DNA of 48,220 nucleotides from the NCBI GenBank assembly GCA_002633005.1, contig NMRA01000299.1:396840-445059 (forward strand), written 5' to 3'. Shown here in pieces: positions 42,101-48,220 of this stretch. This DNA comes from Phoronis australis (lineage: Eukaryota; Phoronida; Phoronidae). Made by a program: the position numbers and the translations under genes. Each line of letters begins with the position of its first letter. Positions within the stretch are counted from its first letter, which is position 1. The notes below the pieces were generated by a model. That model did not search any database, was not told the DNA's origin, and saw nothing but the letters and a program-made list of their open reading frames with translations.

Positions 42101-42606
42101 ATGTTGGACAAGAAGACTCGGCATAGGATGGTGAAGGAGTACTAGACGATGGAGTTCCAGAACTCCCACCATACTGGACACTATGCTCCATGTCTGCATT
42201 GCCGTCGTGTTGCGAAGCGGTAAATGACATTATGTGTGGTAAGCTTTCATCAGACACCTTGGAGTCTTCATCATTTGACATTCGCTCCCCATCATCTTGG
42301 TCTTCAGGATAATGAAGTTTTCTGGCAGCCTCTGTTGCATAGCTGTCACATGGCTGTGCTTGAATGCTACCATCTGTCGACATGCCATATTCAGATTTAA
42401 GGGAATGTTCACCTGCATACTGCTGATTATTACCTTCTCCTGCTTCACCATTGCCTACCGCATGAATTTCTATAACGTTGTCTTTTATGGATATTTGCTG
42501 TCCATAGTCCAGCATAATGTAACTAGCATTGTCTTGTGGAAGCACCGCTCCATTCTCCCCTCTTCTACCTGATGCTCCATTTTCATAGGGTTGTGCCAAG
42601 TTTTGC
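39121..42606 (-). CDS. Basic helix-loop-helix transcription factor (SOHLH/TCFL5-like), all but the first exon
   Basis: Four - strand exons (42606-41847, 40938-40688, 39863-39722, 39150-39121) join in phase to 393 residues plus stop. The first 300 or so residues are Ser/Pro/Gly-rich and probably disordered, with regulatory-type composition. A bHLH domain follows: basic part HHNAKERMRRARVKDACQLL, helix 1 to RELVPGM, loop TDKTDKATVFEF, helix 2 QYILFLKERIGKKYD. The protein ends REFLQKYSPY. A bHLH dimer binds E-box DNA and regulates transcription in the nucleus. The domain resembles SOHLH and TCFL5 types more than MYC or MyoD types, but I cannot settle the orthology. The exon at 42606 opens after an acceptor (ttccag), so the 5' end lies upstream; the first in-frame Met is in SYIMLDYGQQ. 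A CpG-rich patch at about 42640-42740 could be a 5' exon or promoter. Confidence 0.85.
39362..39475. repeat. Perfect 24-bp inverted repeat forming a ~114-base hairpin in the last bHLH intron
   Basis: 39363-39386 (gagacatttagttagttgag then catg) is the exact reverse complement of 39451-39474. An inner stem (gctcagaccct/agggcctgagc) with one mismatch extends the fold. It could be a small MITE or a transcribed hairpin. Confidence 0.8.
39722..39863 (-). CDS. bHLH gene exon c (helix-loop-helix core)
   Basis: 142 nt from acceptor cttttgcag to donor gtaggt. It completes an Arg codon and encodes ARVKDACQLLRELVPGMTDK, then TDKATVFEFGTQYILFLKER and IGKKYDR. If the donor were not used, translation would stop eight codons later (VGVLMNST). 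Confidence 0.92.
39864..40687. other. bHLH intron, nothing recognised
   Basis: Intron splitting the basic region. No repeat or coding signal was seen. Confidence 0.5.
40688..40938 (-). CDS. bHLH gene exon b (basic region)
   Basis: 251 nt from acceptor gtacacag to donor gtagta. It encodes GYHSQGMAIMGDGLNSSG...LHSICTSVAAARQHHNAKER and MR, leaving two bases. The start of the DNA-contacting basic region is at the exon's end, and the domain is split by an intron inside the basic segment. Confidence 0.9.
40939..41846. other. bHLH intron, nothing recognised
   Basis: No known repeat was seen. There is a small palindrome, tttcacca/tggtgaaa, near 41579-41596. Confidence 0.5.
41847..42606 (-). CDS. 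bHLH gene exon a (long, low-complexity)
   Basis: 760 nt from acceptor ttccag to donor gtactt. It encodes QNLAQPYENGASGRRGENG through GQISHFPSAPQ, ending in phase 0. It includes a Ser/Pro cluster GTPSSSTPSPSYAESS and a Met/Pro/His-rich stretch near the end. There is no recognised domain. Confidence 0.85.
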
Positions 42607-43424
42607 CTGGAATTAAATGAAAATTCATGTGTGACTTTTCACCACTCGTCCTTCTGAGCGGCTTTTACAGGAATCAAAGAGAGCACGGCGCCAGAGTCGG
42701 ACGCAGTTGCGATGACCGCATTGTCTGGTGCAAGCAAGATCCAATTAAGTGTAATTACCCCACCATAAACCATTGTAAACATCTCTGCCTGTATGTAGTG
42801 GTGAATTTTCAAAATGCATTAAGCAACAGTTTTTGTTAAAAATGAATACCACAGCTGTATTCAGATTGAAAAAACAACCAAGCTTGGTTTTCGATTTTTA
42901 AAAATTGATGAACTATTAAGCTAAAAACTACAAACATTGGGTACGATTGAAGATAAACAACTGTGCGTATTGATATAATCGGTGATTTAAAAACGCTGAT
43001 CAGTTAACAATATCAATTGGGTTATTCTTTTAATATAAAACTAAGCTACATTGAAACATCTGTAAACAAGACACGGCGACTAAATTAGATGTCAATAACT
43101 TTTAAAACATCGCTTATAGCTCAGTGCATGCCAAACTACTTTACTCCAGTAGTACACTAACCGGAAATTTGCTATTTGTGGAAATACGCCAATTTCGATA
43201 GTTAGCTTGTGAAGACAACTAAGACGGCTAGCCTTGTAGTCAATGAGAGAGTGCAAGCAGTGAATGAGGTTGGTGGGTGGGCAAGAGCAGTGATTTCATT
43301 TTTACGACTGAGAAAAAGCCAGAATAGTTGTGTAGTTACTGCAACCAAAATTGTCCAGAGATTCCAAATCTTCAGTTTGGCTATCACCATATTTGCACTT
43401 TTGAGTTCTAATAAAATTGAACTT

Positions 43425-43634
43425 GAACTAATGGCACGTGTAGTTTTGTTTGCTGTGACATGTTTGGTATAGCTGTAATCTGGAAAATTGAGGGATGGGT
43501 TCACAATTAACTGACTTTTAAGTTGTTTTGAACTAATGGCACGTGTAGTTTTGTTTGCTGTGACATGTTTGGTATAGCTGTAATCTGGAAAATTGAGGGA
43601 TGGGTTCACAATTAACTCACTTCTAAGTTGTTTT
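43425..43634. repeat. Two tandem 105-bp units, 103/105 identical
   Basis: Units 43425-43529 and 43530-43634 differ at two positions. Because 105 is divisible by three, the - strand frame repeats a 35-residue block (LIVNPSLNFPDYSYTKHVTA and so on). There is no recognised protein or splice support. A weaker duplication follows at about 43695-43770 and 43835-43900 (shared gagtattaaa and atttaaaaccaacg). Confidence 0.9.
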
Positions 43635-44063
43635 GATACTTCTTTTAAACACAAAATAAAAAGATAGCAACCCTAACCCAAAAGAAAAAAAAAACAAGTA
43701 GACAGGAGTATTAAATTAAAGTAATGAAAACAGGTTTGAAACAGATATTATTTAAAACCAACGTTCCTTTGGGAAGTGGCCACTTCAAGCTTAAAAATAA
43801 AATGAAAAGAGAAACCTGGCAGGAAACAAAACAAAGTAGACTGGAGTATTAAAAGTACAATGACAAAAACAGTTGTGAACATATTTAAAACCAACGATGG
43901 CTGGTTTGAGAAATGTCCCAATGTCAAGATCAACCCAATTTATAGCCAGCCAGCTAGCTGTATGAAGTCTATTGTCAAAATACAGCTAGGTACCACTGCA
44001 TGTTTTTCTTTGGCAAAGAATTCCAACCCCACTTTTTTGGTCACTGTTAACTTTTTCACCATG

Positions 44064-46799
44064 GAAAGGAAAAAGAGTGCTCTTCTAGAGATAAGGTCAG
44101 AGAAATTGAAAGGGTATTACGTCAGATCCAGGGCAAAATGGATAGAGGAGGGGGAACGCCCAACAAAATATTTTTGTAGCTTAGAATCGAGACATTTTTA
44201 TAACAAACTTATGTATGAAATAGAATTGGAAAATGGAGAAATAATTACAAATCAAGAAAAGATACTAGACGTGGCCGCGAATTTTTACGAAAAACTTTAT
44301 TCTGACAACAGTTCTATTGAAAAAAGTAAAATAGAGAATCTTATTGTTTCAAATAAGCTTCCAGATAATTTAGCTATGGAGCTTGAGGGACACATAACAT
44401 ATGATGAACTCTGGACTGTATTGAAAAATTCAAAAAATGAAAAAAGCCCCGGGTCAGATGGTTTCACAAATGAATTCTTCAAGTTTTTCTGGAAAGATTT
44501 AGACTATTTTGTTTTAAGACACATAAATGAAAGCTATGAAAAAAGTGAATTGTCAAACACACAAAAAACTGGGGTCCTAACTTTAATTCCAAAGCCAGAT
44601 AAGGCTAAAAAATTCATAAAAAACTGGAGACCAATAACTTTGCTCAACAGTGTTTACAAGTTGGCATCTGGATGCATTGCTAGACGAATAAAAAAGGTAC
44701 TTGGATATATAATTTCCCCGGATCAGACGGGATTTATAAAAGGGAGATGTATGGGTGAAAACATAAGATTGACCTATGATATTATGAGTTTCTGTGAAAA
44801 AAATGGTATACCAGGGCTGTTATTACAAATAGATTTTGAAAAAGCTTTTGATAGCTTGTCATGGAACTTCATAAATAATGTTTTGGATATTTATAATTTC
44901 AAGGCCTCAATTAAGCGTTAGATTAAAACCTTTTATAATTGTCCCGTGTCATACATTGTTCAAAACGGTTTCCTGTCCAGAAGTTTTACTCTGCACAGGG
45001 GCTGTAGACAAGGTGGTCCCCTTTCTCCGTACGTTTTTATTTTATGTGCTGAAATATTAGCTATGATGACGAAACAAGATAGGGAAATGAAAGGCATTCA
45101 AATAGGAAATGAGGAATTTATACTTACTCAGTATGCTGATGACACACCGTTTTTCTTAGATGGTTCAAGGCGTAGTTTGGAAGCTATTATGGAAGTTTTG
45201 AGTAGATATGCAGATATGTCTGGCTTGAGAGTAAATTTTTCCAAAACTAATGTTATTTGGTTGGGCAGTAAAAAATTTTGCAAGGATGTTTTCCATCACT
45301 CAAGATGGAAGTTGGAATGGGGCATGACGGAATTTAAGATGTTAGGTATCAAGTTTAGTGTTAACCTAGAAAAAATGATTGACATCAACTACAATGAGAG
45401 GATTGATGAAATCAATAATCTTATCAAAATTTGGTCTAGAAGAAAAATCTCCTTTTTTGGGAAAGTTACGGTGGTGAAGACCTTGATGGTGCCAAAAATT
45501 ATTCACATTATGACAACCCTGCCTACTCCATCAGACATAATTATGAATGACTTGAATGCAAGCTTTTTTAAGTTTATTTGGAATAACAAAGTTGAGAGAG
45601 TGAAGAGAGATGTGTTAATCAAAACTTATGAGGAAGGGGGAGTTAAAATGTTAAATATTATTCTTTTTAACAAGGCTATAAAAACTTCATGGATAAAGAG
45701 ATTACTTAATTCTGAATCAAAATGGGTGAAATTGTTTGAACTTGAAACAGGGATTGCAAAATCAAATATTATAAATTTTGGAAATGTTTTTATTAAATAC
45801 CATACTGAAGTAATCAATCCTTTTTGGAACGAAGTTCTAAGTAACTGGTCTTTTTTCATTAGTAAACAGCCCCATAAAGATGCGAACGATTTACTCTCAA
45901 CAAGTTTATGGCATAACGATGAAATACTAATAGACAGAAAATCTATCTTCTTTAGCAAGTATGCTAGTGGTGGTGTTCTTTTTATTAATGACCTACTTGA
46001 TGAAAATAATAGATTTTACTCATTTACTGAATTCAAAAAGATCTCGAACATATCTACAAACTTTTTGGAATATTGTTCTCTGATTGAGTCTGTTAGGTCG
46101 TTTCTGAGGAGAACACCATTACAAATGCAGTTAATTAAGATATATGGACCAATAATACCTTTTAATATCCGTAATTTTTTAAACTGCACATCAATATGTA
46201 AAATGATATATGAAAGTGTCTGCCACAACAACATTTTGCCTATTGCCCAAAAAAAATTTCAAAAGGAAGGTTATAACTTTCGAAGTGATGACTGGAAAAA
46301 ATTATATTCAATGTCTTTTAAAACTACCTATGATTTCAAGTTATGTACACTGCAGTTTAAACTATTACATAGAATACTTGTAACCAACTCTTTTCTTAGA
46401 AAAATTAACCTGGTGGACTCTGATGTATGTACTTTCTGTCATTCACAAAGTGAAACAGTGGATCACATCTTTTTCGAATGCAATAATGTAAAAACATTGA
46501 TAGGAGAATTACGCATTTGGGTGTTGTTGGTAAAAGGTATAAATATGGTTATTGACAAAAAAACAATGTTTTTTGGGATGCCCATAAGTAATGAAAATAA
46601 AGTTTTAAATTGGATACTTTTGCAATTAAAACATTTTATTTACCTATCCAGGTGTAAAAAAGTAATCCCCAGTTTCTGTCAGTTCCTTAAGATATTAGAA
46701 AGAGAATTTTATATTCAAAGAAGGATTTTATTAAATAATGGTAATTTAGATGAATACCATGCAACCTGGAGAAACTGGTTAACCATAACTTTTGCCTGA
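44064..46799 (+). pseudogene. LINE ORF2 reverse transcriptase with one in-frame stop
   Basis: The single + frame starts at the truncation point (ERKKSALLEIRSEKLKGYY) and runs through SRAKWIEEGERPTKYF, the fingers GSDGFTNEFFKFFW, LIPKPDKAKKFIKNWRPITL, motif A DFEKAFDSL, motif B GCRQGGPLSPYVF, and catalytic motif C YADDTPFFL, to a C-terminal Cys/His knuckle CTFCHSQSETVDHIFFEC and the end WRNWLTITFA. One TAG at 44919-44921 lies where Trp would be expected (SIKR-stop-IKTFYNCPV); the frame is otherwise intact. The motif set and SRAKWxEEGExPTKYF fit the L1/Tx1 group. Loss of the endonuclease and the stop make this copy dead, though recent. An ATG at 44061 belongs to the target duplication. Confidence 0.9.
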
Positions 46800-47035
46800 C
46801 AACATCCTACTAAGAGTAAGTTGGGGGGGGCGGGTGCGTGTGGCGTGTATGTTAAGGATGAGAATGGCTTGATTTTTTCTTACATATCTGTATTTCTGCT
46901 CTGTATACCAAATTGTGATACTTGACGATAATCTGTTGCAACTAATGTACTTGTATACTGTATTGTTTATTGTTTCGTGTAAATTGTAAATACCCATGCT
47001 AGAGAAAATAAAAAAAAACTTAATCGGAAAAAAAA
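44064..47035 (+). mobile_element. 5'-truncated L1/Tx1-like LINE insertion with target-site duplication
   Basis: The flanks AACTTTTTCACCATG (44049-44063) and AACTTTCACCATG (47036-47048) are target-site duplications differing only in T number. The element ends in an A-rich tail (gagaaaataaaaaaaaact then A-rich). It is truncated before the endonuclease, as expected for target-primed reverse transcription. Confidence 0.9.
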
Positions 47036-47048
47036 AACTTTCACCATG

Positions 47049-47280
47049 CGCGCGATAACCGCAAAGTATTTCAACATGAGTTAGGCAAAGGCTAGTGCGA
47101 GACTGAGAGAAGCGCGACATTGTCGCGTGACACTTGCAAAATAGCGTGGGATGGGATCAGGTGAAATTTGTAAGATTTGTGTCCCTTGGACTTTTTATTC
47201 GTCAATATGCATGATTTCACGTAACTTCCTCAAAATGGCACCCGGTAAGATAAACCACGACAGATTTTCATCAATTTGTT
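47049..47280. other. Spacer between two LINEs, nothing recognised
   Basis: GC-richer than its surroundings at 47045-47120, with no gene signal. Confidence 0.4.
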
Positions 47281-48220
47281 CAAATTATCTTGACTTTTAA
47301 CTGCGCTCCCACAGATTTAGATAAGAAAGGAAAACTAGTGTATTCCACGAAAAGTCCTGTAATACAGAACAACAACTTTTTTAAATCTAATTTCAAGTTG
47401 TACGACGTATGGCGTGAAAATAACCCAGGTGTGAGGAAATACACTTGGAGGGATAAGAATATGTCATGCCAAAGTAGAATTGACATGTGGCTAATTTCCA
47501 GAGAAGTAGCAGTCAAAGACGTTGCCATTATTAACGACTTTGTGTTTTCAGACCACTCTGCCATTACTTTACATTTTGAAATATCCGAAAAAGCGAAGAG
47601 AGGTCCTGGTCTTTGGAAATTTAACACTAGTTATTTAAACGATACCAATTATATAAACAAAATAACTAAATGTGTCGAATTTCATAGTACTAAATACCGA
47701 CATATTCAAGACAAAAATTTAGTGTGGGAATTAATTAAAATGGAAATAAGGAAAACTTCAATCTCTTTTGCAAAAGAGGTTGCGAAGAAGACCCGCTCTG
47801 ACGAAATTGTTTTAATAGAAAAAATTAACGCTTTGACATCCAAGGTGGAAAACGACCCTTTAGAGGAATTAAAAAAAGATTTACAAAAAGCCAAAATTGA
47901 TTTGCAAATTATCCAGACCCAAAAAATTAAGGGCTCGATCCTGCGTAGTAAAGCACAATGGGCAGAACAAGGCGAGAATGGAAAATATTTCAAAAACCTA
48001 GAGGTGCGCCACAGCAAGCAAAAACATATTAACGCCCTTAAAGATGGTGCTAAAATTATACATGATGCAGCATGCATACGGAATATGCAAGTGAACTATT
48101 ACAAAAAACTTTACTCCGATATTAAAGAATGCAACGCCGAAAGAACGTATCCAAACGACCTTTTTAATTTACCAATACATAAAAAGCTATCTCCTGCAGA
48201 TTCTTACGGTTTAGAAAAAA
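47281..48220 (+). pseudogene. Second LINE, ORF2 fragment: end of endonuclease and linker, open to the window edge
   Basis: A + frame without a stop from about 47281 to 48220 (some 310 codons) reads FNCAPTDLDKKGKLVYS, then YDVWRENNPGVRKYTWRD, SRIDMWLISRE, VFSDHSAITLHFE and RSKAQWAEQGENGKYFKNLE. These are the (GD)FN, TW, RID and SDH motifs of the LINE endonuclease and the KAxW.E.GE...YF motif before the reverse transcriptase. The frame begins abruptly inside the (G)DFN motif, so the copy is 5' truncated. It differs in sequence from the neighbouring LINE and is a separate family. Its coding is undisturbed so far, suggesting a young copy; the reverse transcriptase would lie outside the window. 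Confidence 0.9.

Noticed and set aside
43202-43654. 150-codon - strand frame as a missing bHLH exon
   Set aside because: It consists mainly of the 105-bp duplication and has no donor in phase with exon a.
43860-44063. N-terminal extension of the LINE reading frame
   Set aside because: It lies upstream of the target-site duplication and has no LINE similarity; the frame is open by chance.

Overview
The window is gene-poor, AT-rich, intron-rich nuclear DNA of an animal. Every gene-like signal is a short open exon bounded by GT/AG, and most of the rest is transposon debris. Exon spelling, and DNA-element families with TA, TTAA and 3-bp duplications next to two-ORF LINEs, fit a marine invertebrate, perhaps a deuterostome (hemichordate, echinoderm or cephalochordate). 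I cannot name the species. Three isolated N bases (14358, 22909, 25037) show this is a draft assembly.

Two host genes are visible and converge tail to tail. On the + strand, thirteen exons from 3717 to 36940 encode about the last 496 residues of the nuclear pore scaffold protein NUP160. All junction phases chain without a break and the stop is at 36938-36940. On the - strand, four exons from 42606 down to 39121 encode about 393 residues of a basic helix-loop-helix transcription factor of a SOHLH/TCFL5-like kind. Its last coding exon holds only nine codons and a stop. About 2.2 kb separates the two stop codons.

The NUP160 introns are a nested museum of mobile DNA. They hold an inverted fold-back (1-517), two hAT-like remnants (824-3497, 3887-4697), a deleted piggyBac-like element with TTAA ends (13864-14919), two Harbinger-like elements with 3-bp TTA/TAA duplications (15693-18804 and 30194-31505), and three copies of a TA-flanked element with ends starting CCGTATTCGCC (16434-17945, 27053 onward, 32599-33139). 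There are also two copies of a second TA-flanked family starting CTCGTCC (4700 onward, 33841-35098), a Penelope GIY-YIG scrap, a 5' LINE fragment with ORF1 and endonuclease on the - strand (24274-22910) joined to perfect 479-bp duplicates, and a CR1-like LINE tail (28611-29423).

Four stretches (10.73-12.0, 21.07-22.62, 33.47-33.84 and 35.10-36.0 kb) are arrays of diverged ~145-bp monomers. Each monomer starts near a sequence that, on the - strand, matches the vertebrate CTCF core consensus CCASYAGRKGGCRS. I count seven exact matches and about eight with one mismatch, all in one orientation, at nucleosome-scale spacing. This is the most intriguing non-genic signal here.

Beyond the bHLH gene lie a perfect-phase 105-bp duplication, a 5'-truncated L1/Tx1-like LINE with one internal stop and clear target-site duplications (44064-47035), and a second 5'-truncated LINE whose reading frame is open to the window's end (47281-48220).
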